A stretch of DNA of 45,722 bases from the NCBI GenBank assembly GCA_020637615.1, contig JACKKC010000025.1:1-45722 (forward strand), given 5' to 3'. Each line of letters starts with the position of its first letter. Position 1 is the stretch's first letter. The notes beneath the pieces are model-generated. The model worked only from the letters and a program-made list of their open reading frames with translations, had not been told where the DNA came from and made no database searches. The position numbers and the translations under genes are program-made. Source of the DNA: Rhodovulum sp. (GTDB lineage: Bacteria; Pseudomonadota; Alphaproteobacteria; Rhodobacterales; Rhodobacteraceae). Below are positions 7,782-16,261 of the stretch, piece by piece.

Positions 7782-9542
7782 TCAGGCCGGGGCCAGCGCC
7801 ACGCCCGCCTTGATCAATCCGCGCTCGATCATCGCGATGCTGTCGGGATTGGGCAGCGGATAGCCCGCGTCCCGGAGCTTCGCGATCGAAATGTCTTCTT
7901 CGAGAACCTGCCAGTGGCGATAGAGCTTCTGCGCCTCGGCCATCTCGCCCTGCAGCGCGAAGCTCGCGAGCATGTGCCGGATCATCGGCTTGAAATCCGG
8001 CCGCTGCGCGAGCACGAGACTGCCGTGCCGGATCGCCTCGGCATGCCGGCCGACCATCGAGGCGCCGATGCCGCAGCTCGCCTCGTACCAGAAGGAATAG
8101 GGGCTGAACCGCCCCAGCGCCCGGGCGCGCTGGGCGGCCAGGTATCCGTCCTCGAGATCGCCGGTGTAGAAGTTCAGCATCGCCCGCGCATCCCAGCCCG
8201 CGGCGCGATGCGGATTGATGCGCAGGGATTCCGCGACGAGATCCTCCGCCACCGCATAATCGCGCAGCACGAAGGCATTGGCATGGCCGAGCAGCGCCAG
8301 CGTCAGCGAATTCCCGCGGTCCTCCTGCAGCGCCTTCGCCGTCAGCATGCGCACGCGCTCGATGCTCGACTTGCTGTGCTGCGGATGCCCCTCCCCCACG
8401 CGGACGCATTCGAGGAAGGCGAGCCAGCCGAGCTGCACCACCGAGCCGTCGAGGTCATAGGCCGCTTCCAGCTGCGATTGCGCCAGCGCCAGGTCCATGT
8501 TGCCGAGACAGAAGGCCCGATGTGCCGCCGAGAGCGTCAGCCGCGCGGCGCAATGCTTCTCGTCCTCGCTGTTGCGGCTCAGCCAGTGTTCCGAGGCCTC
8601 GATCGCCTGGTTGACGAATTCGGGGATCTTGCCGGCCGAGAGCAGCGATTCCTCGGAGGCCTCCGCCGCGTAGCTCTGGGTCCAGACCACGCGATTGGTG
8701 CCGACCGCGCGGAGCGCCAGCGCGATCTCCAGCATGGAGCCGATCTCGCTCAGCCGCACCGAGAGCAGAAGGTCCGGGCCGTGCACCGGATTGCCGGCCT
8801 CGCTCGGGATCCCGGAGAAATTGCCGCTCAGATCCCGGAAGTCGAAGACGGCGAAATAGCCGTTCTCGAGCGCCATCTTCGCCGCGAGATCGCAGATCAT
8901 CTCGCCGATGGTCGTCAGCTGCCGGCGCTCCGAGCGCACGACGCAGGGCATGATGCCGATGGTCGGGCGCCGCGGCGCCAGAATCGCCCCATGCGCCCCG
9001 CCCCGCACCGCCGCCGGCACCCGCGCCGCGGCGGGCGGATCGGCATGGGTCACGAGGGGCTCCGCGCGGGAGGCCAGGCCCTCGATCCGCTCGCTCCAGT
9101 GCGAGCGCTCGAGCCGGAGCCAGTCCTCGAATTCCTCGTCGCGGATCTCGAGCCCCTCGAGCAGCTCCGGCACCTCGGCGGCGATGAAGGAGGCGGCGAC
9201 GGAACCCGGTTCCACCATGTCGAGCACGTCCACGCGCACGTCGCGCAGCAACACCCGGTCGGACACCGTCACCAGATGCCGGGAGCCGATGCCCCGGCGC
9301 AGCCGCGAGAGCTCCTGGCGCAGGCTCGCCGAGCCCTGTGCCGCCGGCCGGTCGCTCCAGAGCCGCGCCTGCAGCCAGGCGCGCGACCGCTCCCCATGCT
9401 CGGAGAGCGCGACCATGGCGATCACCGCCTGTGCTCGCTTGCCCGATGGCGTGATATCGCCCCGTTGGTCGCAAATCACCCGGAACGGGCCAAGGAGCCG
9501 TATGTCGAGGACAGTCAAATCCTTGCCCCACGCTCCCACCAA
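7782..9542 (-). CDS. SARP-like transcriptional regulator with C-terminal TPR region
   Basis: A protein of up to 586 residues. The first ~100 residues (LDIRLLGPFRV, then SGKRAQAVIAMVAL, ERSRAWLQARLWSDR and ASLRQELSRLRR) match the winged-helix DNA-binding domain of SARP/AfsR-type regulators. The middle has a RPTIGIMPCVV strand typical of the adenylate-cyclase-like or CadC-like linker. The C-terminal half is helical with TPR character (AVAEDLVAESLRINPHRAAGWDARAMLNFYTGD). The start is uncertain: TTG 9542, GTG 9539 or the TTG at Leu9 are possible, with AGGAG about 11 bases before the first. It lies 32 bases upstream of the 58-residue gene on the same strand and probably heads and controls that unit. 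Confidence 0.82.
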   Translation of the reverse strand: MVGAWGKDLTVLDIRLLGPFRVICDQRGDITPSGKRAQAVIAMVALSEHGERSRAWLQARLWSDRPAAQGSASLRQELSRLRRGIGSRHLVTVSDRVLLRDVRVDVLDMVEPGSVAASFIAAEVPELLEGLEIRDEEFEDWLRLERSHWSERIEGLASRAEPLVTHADPPAAARVPAAVRGGAHGAILAPRRPTIGIMPCVVRSERRQLTTIGEMICDLAAKMALENGYFAVFDFRDLSGNFSGIPSEAGNPVHGPDLLLSVRLSEIGSMLEIALALRAVGTNRVVWTQSYAAEASEESLLSAGKIPEFVNQAIEASEHWLSRNSEDEKHCAARLTLSAAHRAFCLGNMDLALAQSQLEAAYDLDGSVVQLGWLAFLECVRVGEGHPQHSKSSIERVRMLTAKALQEDRGNSLTLALLGHANAFVLRDYAVAEDLVAESLRINPHRAAGWDARAMLNFYTGDLEDGYLAAQRARALGRFSPYSFWYEASCGIGASMVGRHAEAIRHGSLVLAQRPDFKPMIRHMLASFALQGEMAEAQKLYRHWQVLEEDISIAKLRDAGYPLPNPDSIAMIERGLIKAGVALAPA

Positions 9543-9841
9543 TGCCGCGCAGTCTCCTCTCTTTCGCCCCGGTTTTCAATGATTTTGATCGGAGGACCCC
9601 GCCGCGGGCCGGCGCGGATCCGACCGCGCTCCGAAATCGCGGCCCGACATCGGCCGCAGAACAGTCTCAACCGGGACATGAGCATCCTCCGGTAGAGCGC
9701 TGGAAAGCATGCCATTGTCGGTTGCGCAGATCGCCCGACCGGAGCCCAACGCCCCCGGGTCTGGCCAGCGCGGCCAGGCTCCCCTAGGCTGGGCCCCGGC
9801 GGAGATGCCCGCCGCATCAGTTGAGCCACCCGGAGACGGAC
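9543..9841. other. Divergent intergenic region between SARP-like gene and gadB
   Basis: About 300 bases separate two divergent genes, so both promoters should lie here. I found no convincing -35/-10 pair, operator or riboswitch. Confidence 0.6.
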
Positions 9842-11242
9842 ATGCCGCTGCACCCCATCCCGCCGCGCCGCGAACGGACCGAGGAAGAGGTCTATGCCTC
9901 GCGCGATCTCGCCGGCGCCATGCCCAAGCGCCGGTTCCCGTCCGCCGAGCGGGACCCGCGCCACGTCTATGCGGCGGTGCGCGACGAACTGATGCTCGAC
10001 GGCAATGCGCGCCAGAACCTCGCGACCTTCTGCCAGACCTGGGAGGAGCCCGAGGTCCACCGGCTGATGGACGATTGCATCGACAAGAACATGGTCGACC
10101 GGGACGAATACCCCCAGACCGCCGAGATCGAATCCCGCTGCGTCCACATGCTCGCCGACCTCTGGAACGCGCCGGACAAGGGCAATGCGGTGGGCTGCTC
10201 GACCACCGGATCGAGCGAGGCGGCGATGCTCGGCGGCATGGCGATGAAGCGGCGCTGGGATGCCCGGCGGAAGGCGGCCGGCAAGCCCGCCGACCGGCCC
10301 AATCTCGTCACCGGGCCGGTGCAGGTCTGCTGGCACAAGTTCACCCGCTACTGGGACGTCGAGCACCGCGAGATCCCGATGGAGCCGGGCCGCCTGCTGA
10401 TGACCCCCGATGAGGTCCTCGCCCGCTGCGACGAGAACACCATCGGCGTGGTCCCCACCTTGGGCGTCACCTTCACCGGCCAGTACGAGCCGGTCGCGGC
10501 GGTGGCGGCCGCCCTCGACCGGCTCCAGGCCGAGACGGGCCTCGACATCCCCATCCATGTCGACGGCGCGAGCGGCGGCTTTCTCGCGCCCTTCTGCGCC
10601 CCCGACCTCCTCTGGGACTTCCGCCTGCCGCGGGTGAAGTCGATCAACGCCTCGGGGCACAAGTTCGGCCTCGCGCCGCTCGGGGTCGGCTGGGCGCTCT
10701 GGCGCGAAATGGCCGACCTGCCGGAGGATCTGGTCTTCTGGGTGAACTACCTCGGCGGCAACATGCGCGACATCGCGCTGAACTTCTCGCGCCCCGGCGG
10801 GCAGATCGTCTGCCAGTACTACAATTTCCTGCGGCTGGGCGAGGACGGCTACCGCAAGATCCACGGCGCCTGCTACGACACGGCCGAATTCCTCGCGGCC
10901 CGGATCGCCAGGCTCGGCCCCTTCGAGATGATCTTCGGCGGCACGCGGCAGGAGGGCATCCCGGCCTTGTCCTGGACCATCCGCGACGGCGCGGATCCCG
11001 GCTACAGCCTCTTCGACCTCGCCGACCGGCTGCGCGTCTACGGCTGGCAGGTGCCGGCCTATGCCCTGCCCGCCAATTGCGAGGCCCGGGCGGTCCAGCG
11101 CATCCTCGTGCGGCACGGCGTGAGCCGCGACCTCGCCCGCGAGCCTGCTCGGCGATTTCCAGCAGCGCGATCGCGCATCTCGGAGCGGCACCCGGTCAGC
11201 GAGCCGCTCGCGCCTGCTGAGGCCTTCGGGTTCCACCACTGA
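9842..11242 (+). CDS. gadB: Glutamate decarboxylase (PLP-dependent), C-terminus possibly frame-altered
   Basis: This 466-residue cytoplasmic enzyme converts glutamate to GABA and CO2, consuming a proton. The GadA/GadB family signatures are present: TTGSSEAAMLGGMAMK, HVDGASGGFLAPF and the PLP-lysine motif SINASGHKFG. The length equals that of enterobacterial GadB. The ATG at 9842 has GGAG six bases upstream; a TTG seven codons earlier is less likely. Near the end (about 11140-11190) the expected sequence appears spread over three frames: LLGDF in one, AIAHL in another, then HPVSEPLAPAEAFGFHH back in the main frame. Small compensating indels or read errors are likely there. No antiporter gene (gadC) is adjacent. 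Confidence 0.92.
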   Translation: MPLHPIPPRRERTEEEVYASRDLAGAMPKRRFPSAERDPRHVYAAVRDELMLDGNARQNLATFCQTWEEPEVHRLMDDCIDKNMVDRDEYPQTAEIESRCVHMLADLWNAPDKGNAVGCSTTGSSEAAMLGGMAMKRRWDARRKAAGKPADRPNLVTGPVQVCWHKFTRYWDVEHREIPMEPGRLLMTPDEVLARCDENTIGVVPTLGVTFTGQYEPVAAVAAALDRLQAETGLDIPIHVDGASGGFLAPFCAPDLLWDFRLPRVKSINASGHKFGLAPLGVGWALWREMADLPEDLVFWVNYLGGNMRDIALNFSRPGGQIVCQYYNFLRLGEDGYRKIHGACYDTAEFLAARIARLGPFEMIFGGTRQEGIPALSWTIRDGADPGYSLFDLADRLRVYGWQVPAYALPANCEARAVQRILVRHGVSRDLAREPARRFPAARSRISERHPVSEPLAPAEAFGFHH

Positions 11243-11250
11243 GCGCCTTC

Positions 11251-12095
11251 CCGCCGCCGTTCCCCGCCCTGCGACGCCGCCGGCCCTGGCCCTTCGTCAC
11301 GCGCCGCAGCATCCGCCGGCGCGACGGCACGCTCGCGCTCTGGGAATCGCGCCGCCACCGCAAGGAGCCTGACCGCGCTGGAAGGCGCGCAGCTGGCGCC
11401 GCCCGGCCGCTGGCTCTGGAAGCCCGGCAGCCTTCAACTGGTGGATCGGCACCGGCTTCTCGATCGGCGCCTTCCTCTTCCTGCTCGGCGCGATCCTCGC
11501 CCTGGCGCCCGCCGCCGCCCGCGGCTTCGGGCTCGAGTCCGCCGGCGTGAACCGGATCTATTTCGCGGGATCGATCTTTTCACCGCCGCCGCGCTTCGCG
11601 CAGCTCCACCAGGGCGGCCAATGCCCCTGCCCCAGGCGAGACGGCCAGGGCCGAAGGCGGCGCGCGATCTTCGGCTGGCATCCGGGCGACGCTGGCTGGC
11701 TTCGCCTGCGCGCTGCAGTTCGTCGGAACCCTGGCCTTCAACCTCTCCACCTGGGGACGCCACGGTCCTGAACCTCGGCCGGATCGAGCAGGACCTCGTG
11801 ATCTGGGCGCCGGATTTCGCCGGCTCGGTGCTTTTCCTCGTCTCGGGCTGGCTTGCCTTCATCGAGACCTGCCACGCCCATTGGGCCTGGCGCCCGCACA
11901 GCCTGTCCTGGGACATCACCGCGATCAACCTGCTCGGCTGCATCGCCTTCATGGTCTCGGCGGTCTTCGGCTACGTGCCGCGGCCGGGCGCGGCCTTCGA
12001 CCCCGCGACGCTCTCCACCGGCTTCCACCGCCCTCGGCGCGCTCGGCTTCCTGATCGGCGGCATCCTCCTCCTGCCGGAGGATGCCGGGGCCTGA
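11251..12095 (+). pseudogene. YrhK-like membrane protein gene broken by several frameshifts
   Basis: Coding-like sequence runs from just after gadB but jumps between all three frames. The pieces are LALWESRRHRKEP (frame 1), ALEGAQLAPPGRWLWKPGS (frame 2), FNWWIGTGFSIGAFLFLLG and NRIYFAGSIF (frame 3), IEQDLVIWAPDFAGSVLF through INLLGCIAFMVSAVFGY (frame 2), and GALGFLIGGILLLPEDAGA (frame 3). Joined, they give a multi-span membrane protein ending in a YrhK-type domain. At least four single-base shifts are needed. No clean start codon is visible. Either the gene is decaying or the assembly has indel errors here; the gadB 3' end next to it shows the same problem. Confidence 0.65.
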
Positions 12096-12426
12096 TACTG
12101 GCGACACTCGCGGTCAATTTCGTTCCGCCAGGGGCCGGTGTCCCCAGCCCGATCGACTGTTGTCGATCGGGCCGCGTCGGGCTCTGCCGGGGCCGGCGCG
12201 CAAGCGCACCGTCCAGCGCCGCGACGCGACCCGATCCTCAACCGACGGCGACGCTGCACCCCCCTCGCCCCGCGGCTCACGCCTCCGGGCGACCGGACCG
12301 GGCGACGCGCCACCGGCGCCTCGCCTCTTCGGCCCGGGGGCATGCTCTGCGGGCCGCGCGGGGCGCGGCCTTTTCCCGCTCCGGACGACGGGGCGTCGGA
12401 CAGGCAAACGGGCCGTCGCTACGCCG
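12096..12426. other. Intergenic region between the YrhK-like pseudogene and hslO 3' end
   Basis: This is a 331-base region between convergent genes. Its only clear structure is the perfect hairpin at 12147-12172. The GC-rich open frames across it look like chance. Confidence 0.6.
12147..12172. terminator. Perfect 11-bp stem-loop between convergent genes
   Basis: GCCCGATCGAC and GTCGATCGGGC pair perfectly around TGTT. No T-tract follows on either side, so termination is plausible but not proven. Confidence 0.5.
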
Positions 12427-13422
12427 TCATTCCGCCCCGTGATCGCCCGATCCCGCGCCCAGATCCGCGGGATCGAAGGCGTAATGCGCGCCGCAGAACT
12501 GGCAATCGGCGGTCACCACGCCCTCCGGCGTCGTCATGGCGGCGATCTCCTCGGTGGAGCATTCGGCGAGGCTCATCACCACCTTCTCCGGCGTACAGGT
12601 GCAGCCGAACTGCACCGGCTGGGGGGCGAAGACCCGCGGCGCCTCCTCGTGGAAGAGCCGCAGCAGCAGCCCGTCGGAGCCCACATGCGGCCCCATCAGC
12701 TCGACCTCCTCGGCCGTCTCGAGCAGCGTCACCGCCCGGCGCCAGTTCTCGGCATCCGTGCCCTCGAGCACGTCCTGCGCCGCCAGCAGCCCATCGAAGC
12801 CGCTGGCCCCCCGGTCGGCGACGGGCGATCCCTTCGGCATGTGCTGGAGCATCACCCCGCCGCCGCGCCAATGCGCCGCCTCGCCGGGCTCGCGCGCCTC
12901 CGCCATGGCGAGCGCGAAGCGCGTCGGCAGCTGCTCGGACTGGGCGAAATAGGTCTCGGCGCAATGCGCCAGCGAATGGCCGGCCACCGGCGTGATGCCC
13001 TGATAGGGACTGGTGCCCGGCCCCTGGTCGATCAGGATCGCGAAGAGCCCCTCGCCGATCAGGTCGAACGGCCGGTCGCCCGCCGCCGCGATGCCCTCGG
13101 CCTCGTAGCCGGCATAGGCCCGCAGGCGCGCCGGCTCGCCCTCGGCGGAAGGCCCGAAATAATCGGTCGCGATCAGCCGGATCGGCCCCTGCCCGCGCAC
13201 CTGCAGGCTGAGCTTCCAGCGCAGCTTGATCGTCTGGCCGATCAGCGCGGTCAGGAGTGCCGCCTCGGCCACCAGCGCCGCGACCGGCCGCGGATACTCG
13301 TGCTGGGCGAGGATCGTCTCCAGCGTCGCGTCGAGCCGCGCGACCCGCCCGCGGATATCCGCGCGATCGAGTTGAAAGGGCAGGATCGTGTCGTCCCAGG
13401 CAATGCGGGCGGCCAGGCTCAT
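12427..13422 (-). CDS. hslO: Hsp33 redox-regulated holdase chaperone
   Basis: A 331-residue Hsp33. The family's redox switch is visible as four cysteines that bind zinc when reduced: Cys274 and Cys276 in GCTCTP, and Cys307 and Cys310 in CQFC. The N-terminal domain carries the usual DYFG and PYQGI segments. Under oxidative plus heat stress the cysteines form disulfides and the protein binds unfolded clients in the cytoplasm. The ATG at 13422 has GGAG six bases upstream. The gene diverges from the Nudix gene. A good RpoH-type promoter (13450-13478) lies just upstream, embedded in a 13-bp inverted repeat. Confidence 0.95.
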   Translation of the reverse strand: MSLAARIAWDDTILPFQLDRADIRGRVARLDATLETILAQHEYPRPVAALVAEAALLTALIGQTIKLRWKLSLQVRGQGPIRLIATDYFGPSAEGEPARLRAYAGYEAEGIAAAGDRPFDLIGEGLFAILIDQGPGTSPYQGITPVAGHSLAHCAETYFAQSEQLPTRFALAMAEAREPGEAAHWRGGGVMLQHMPKGSPVADRGASGFDGLLAAQDVLEGTDAENWRRAVTLLETAEEVELMGPHVGSDGLLLRLFHEEAPRVFAPQPVQFGCTCTPEKVVMSLAECSTEEIAAMTTPEGVVTADCQFCGAHYAFDPADLGAGSGDHGAE

Positions 13423-13432
13423 GGTGTCTCCG

Positions 13433-13481
13433 GGGTTTGCAGTCCCTCCAGATAGGGTCTCCCCGCCCGGACTGCAAACCC
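13433..13481. repeat. 13-bp perfect inverted repeat around the hslO promoter
   Basis: GGGTTTGCAGTCC (13433-13445) and GGACTGCAAACCC (13469-13481) are exact inverse copies separated by 23 bases. One arm covers the -35 element and the other the expected transcription start. It could be an operator or a DNA/RNA hairpin. Confidence 0.85.
13450..13478 (-). promoter_or_regulatory. Candidate RpoH (heat-shock sigma) promoter of hslO
   Basis: On the minus strand: TTTG, 18 bases, CCTATCT. The alphaproteobacterial RpoH consensus is CTTG-N17/18-CYTATNT, so only one base differs. The predicted start would give a leader of about 20 bases before the hslO ATG. Confidence 0.7.
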
Positions 13482-13537
13482 GGGATCACGCGCCTGCGGC
13501 CTTCCCAAGCCGCACGTCGCCGGTCTAGGGTCCGGCC

Positions 13538-13966
13538 ATGCGACGTTTCGGCGAGCCCGTGGAGCCGGGCCAGACCTATCGGACCCGCCCGGGCGCCTAC
13601 GCGGTCATCCGCGCGGGCGCGAAGGTGCTCATCACCGAACAGGCCGTGCCGCGGCGGGAGTTCCAGCTTCCCGGCGGCGGCATCGACCCCGGCGAGAGCC
13701 CCCTGCCCGCGCTGCACCGCGAATGCCTCGAGGAGACCGGCTGGCGCATCCGGGTGCTGCGCCGCCTCGGCGCCTTCCAGCGCTATACCTACATGCCGGA
13801 ATACGACCTCTGGGCGCGGAAGATCTGCCATGTCTATCTCGCCCGCCCGGTGCTGCGCCTCGGCGACCCGCACGAGCCCGGCCACCGCGCGCTCTGGATG
13901 CCGGTCGCCGCGGCGGCGGCCCTGCTCGCCAATCCCGGCGACCGGCATTTCGTCGCCCGGTCCTGA
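13538..13966 (+). CDS. Nudix hydrolase
   Basis: A 142-residue protein with a canonical Nudix box: GGGIDPGESPLPALHRECLE continuing ETGW, matching GX5EX7REUXEEXGU. The glutamates of REXXEE would bind the divalent metal that drives hydrolysis of a nucleoside-diphosphate-linked substrate. The substrate is not predictable. RRLGAFQRYTYMPEYDLWARK in the second half is typical of small bacterial Nudix proteins. The gene is divergent from hslO and converges with the DUF188 gene 9 bases downstream. Confidence 0.9.
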   Translation: MRRFGEPVEPGQTYRTRPGAYAVIRAGAKVLITEQAVPRREFQLPGGGIDPGESPLPALHRECLEETGWRIRVLRRLGAFQRYTYMPEYDLWARKICHVYLARPVLRLGDPHEPGHRALWMPVAAAAALLANPGDRHFVARS

Positions 13967-13975
13967 GCCCCGCGC

Positions 13976-14416
13976 TCACTTCGAGGCGCGCAGCGCCCGC
14001 TCCAAAGCCTCGAGGAAGCGCGAGCGGTCCGCCGCGGCGAAGGGCTTGCCGCTCCCCTTGCGGAACGGATCGGCGGCGCGCAGATCGGCCATCAGGTCGC
14101 GCAGCGCGAGCCGCGCGCCGATATTGGCGGGCGTGAAGGCCTGGCCGTCGGGCGCCAGCACCCGCGCGCCGGCCTCCAGGCAGCGCGCGGCCAGCGGCAC
14201 GTCGGCGGTCACGCAGACGTCGCCCGGCCCGATGCGCGCGGCGATCCACTTGTCCGCCGCATCCGCGCCTTCGGCCACCACCACGATGGAGACCAGCGGA
14301 TGCGCGCTCGGGCGCAGCCCGCCGTCGGTCACGAAGGCGACCTCCACGCCGTGCCGCTCGGCCACCTTCACCGTCTCGGCGCGCACCGGGCAGGCGTCCG
14401 CATCGACGAAGATCAC
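13976..14416 (-). CDS. YaiI/YqxD family protein (DUF188)
   Basis: A 146-residue member of the YaiI/YqxD family. It opens with IFVDADACPVRAE, the conserved acidic start of this PIN-like fold, and contains ADKWIAARIGPGDVCVTADVPLA and the PANIGARLALRDLM segment. The acidic residues would form a metal site, and a nuclease-like role is suspected for the family but not established. Its ATG overlaps the stop of fghA by four bases (ATGA), so the two are translationally coupled. Confidence 0.92.
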   Translation of the reverse strand: MIFVDADACPVRAETVKVAERHGVEVAFVTDGGLRPSAHPLVSIVVVAEGADAADKWIAARIGPGDVCVTADVPLAARCLEAGARVLAPDGQAFTPANIGARLALRDLMADLRAADPFRKGSGKPFAAADRSRFLEALERALRASK

Positions 14417-15243
14417 GCGAAGAGCGCCTCGGCATGGAAGGCCACATGGTCGGCCATGAAGCTCGCCACGAAGAAATAGCTGTGGTCGTAGCCCCGCTGC
14501 AGGCGGATGGTCGCCGCCTGCCGCCGCTCGACCACCGCCGCCATCAGCGCGCCGGGCATCAGCTTGTCGAGGAATTGGTCCTCCGTGCCCTGGTCGATCA
14601 GGAGATGCCCCTTCCAGCCCCGCTCGCGCAAGAGCAGGCTCGCGTCATGCGCCGCCCAGCGCGCCTCGTCCTCCCCGAGATAGGCCGCGAACTGCCGCCG
14701 TCCCCAGTCCGAGGCCGTGGGATGCGCGATCGGCGCGAAGGCCGAGACCGAGCGGAACCGGTCAGGCAGGCTCAGCGCCACGGTCAGCGCCCCGTGCCCG
14801 CCCATGGAATGCCCGGTGATCGCCTGCGCGCCCTCGGCCAGCGGAAATTCGTCGAAGACGAGATCCGGCAACTCCTCGGTCACGTAGCGCCACATGGCGA
14901 AATGCGGCGCCCAGGGCGCCTCCGTCGCGTCCAGGTAGAAGCCCGCGCCCTGGCCGAGATCGAAACCCGCGTCGTCGGCCACCCCGGCCCCGCGCGGCGA
15001 GGTGTCGGGAAAGATCACCGCGATGCCCGCCTGCGCCGCCCAGGCCTGGGCCCCGGACTTCAGCATGGCGTTCTCGTGCGTGCAGGTGAGCCCCGAGAGA
15101 TACCAGAGCAGGGGCACCGGCCCGTCGCGCGCCTCCGAGGGCAGGAACAGCCCGAAGGTCATGTCGCAGCCGCAGGCCCCGCTCGCATGGCGATAAACCC
15201 CCTGGATGCCGCCGAAGGCCGCCTGTTCCGAAACCGTCTCCAT
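14413..15243 (-). CDS. fghA: S-formylglutathione hydrolase
   Basis: A 276-residue esterase of the FghA/esterase-D family that hydrolyses S-formylglutathione to formate and glutathione, the second step of glutathione-dependent formaldehyde detoxification. The nucleophile is Ser146 in GHSMGGHGAL. The acid and base fit LLIDQGTEDQFL and YDHSYFFV near the end. The conserved LSGLTCTHENAM and SPRGAGV segments are present. It acts in the cytoplasm after the dehydrogenase encoded at 19393-20520, which is about 4 kb away rather than adjacent. The DUF188 gene overlaps its 3' end. Confidence 0.95.
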   Translation of the reverse strand: METVSEQAAFGGIQGVYRHASGACGCDMTFGLFLPSEARDGPVPLLWYLSGLTCTHENAMLKSGAQAWAAQAGIAVIFPDTSPRGAGVADDAGFDLGQGAGFYLDATEAPWAPHFAMWRYVTEELPDLVFDEFPLAEGAQAITGHSMGGHGALTVALSLPDRFRSVSAFAPIAHPTASDWGRRQFAAYLGEDEARWAAHDASLLLRERGWKGHLLIDQGTEDQFLDKLMPGALMAAVVERRQAATIRLQRGYDHSYFFVASFMADHVAFHAEALFA

Positions 15244-15278
15244 TCCCGCCTCCCGTTAACCGCGCCTCCCCGCCGCGC

Positions 15279-15812
15279 TTGCCCCAACGGGCGGCGGGGC
15301 GCAAGCTCGCGGGCGAAATTCGGAGTCCGGAGACCGCCATCACCGCCCCACGCCCCCGCCTGGCCGTCCTGATCGACGGCGACAGCATCCCGGTCCGCGC
15401 CGCCGCCGAGGCCTTCCCCGCGGCGGTCCGGCTCGGCCGCGTCACGCTCTGCCACGTCTACGGCAATCTGACGCCCATGGCGCGCGCGCTCTGGCGGAAC
15501 GCGGCGGCGGAGGTGCCGGGCCTGCCCGCGCCGCGGCTGGTGCACAGGACCGGACCGAACGCCGCCGACTTCAAGCTGTCGATCGATGCCGCCGCCCTCG
15601 CGCCGGCCGATTTCGAAGGCGTCTGCCTGATGTCCTGCGACGGCGACATGGTCCATGCGGTGCAGCATCTGCGCGAACGCGGCCTGACGGTGCATGTCTT
15701 CGGCCGGGCCCAGACCGCCCGGTCGCTCCAGCGCATGGCGAGCCGGTTCCACCTCATCGAATTCCCGACCCGGACCACCCGGCCGGCCACGGAAACCCGC
15801 GCCCGCGCTTGA
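15279..15812 (+). CDS. NYN-domain protein (PIN-like, putative ribonuclease)
   Basis: A protein of about 150-177 residues. LAVLIDGDSIPVRAAA is the first acidic strand of the NYN/PIN-like fold. FKLSIDAAAL and GVCLMSCDGDMVHAVQHL supply the further aspartates of the predicted metal site. NYN proteins are thought to process RNA, but the role here is unknown. The start is doubtful. The TTG at 15279 is the only conventional start before the domain. A Shine-Dalgarno-like GGAG lies instead before an ATC codon about 20 codons later. The gene is divergent from fghA. Confidence 0.8.
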   Translation: MPQRAAGRKLAGEIRSPETAITAPRPRLAVLIDGDSIPVRAAAEAFPAAVRLGRVTLCHVYGNLTPMARALWRNAAAEVPGLPAPRLVHRTGPNAADFKLSIDAAALAPADFEGVCLMSCDGDMVHAVQHLRERGLTVHVFGRAQTARSLQRMASRFHLIEFPTRTTRPATETRARA

Positions 15813-15931
15813 CGGGCGGGCCGGCACCGGCCTGACCCCGTTTCTGCGCACTGATCTTTAAATCATTGATTCCTATTTGAACAAACTAGACAGCCAGACC
15901 ACTCTCATACGACATCGGGTTGAACCGATCG

Positions 15932-16160
15932 GCCAGAGTGCAGCGCGAACCGGCGAAAGCGAGGCACTGCCTCGCGCCGGTTCGTCGGCCGCAGCGCGCG
16001 AGCGCGGAAGTCGAAGGGGGTCGGGTTTCACCATCGCTGGGCAATCCGCGCGCGCATGCCTGGCAGGCGCGGAATGCCGTCCGCCACCCCCATCCAACCA
16101 CATCTTCAACAGACAGGGCAGGCAGGCGCGCGCGGATTTGTCACTTGCCAAATCCGCGAG
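15932..16160 (+). repeat. Dispersed palindromic repeat, copy A
   Basis: The core is CGAACCGGC (15946-15954) pairing with GCCGGTTCG (15976-15984), enclosing the palindrome GAGGCACTGCCTC. It is followed by the shared AGCGCGCGAGCGCGGA segment. Farther on, AATCCGCGCGCGC (16043-16055) pairs with GCGCGCGCGGATT (16126-16138), and GCGGATTT pairs with AAATCCGC. Compared with copy B it has an extra ~50 bases between those arms. Confidence 0.8.
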
Positions 16161-16261
16161 GGGAAGGCGACGGCAAGGTGGGTCGGCCGGCGGCCCCGTG
16201 GAACCGCCGTTTCAAAACGCCTGGAACGCCCGACCGAAGGCGGCTAGGATGCGCCATCGAC

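Noticed and set aside
12082..13455. A 457-codon plus-strand frame over hslO
   Set aside because: It is antisense to Hsp33, whose zinc-binding cysteines and length are intact. The product is Arg/Pro-rich without a domain.
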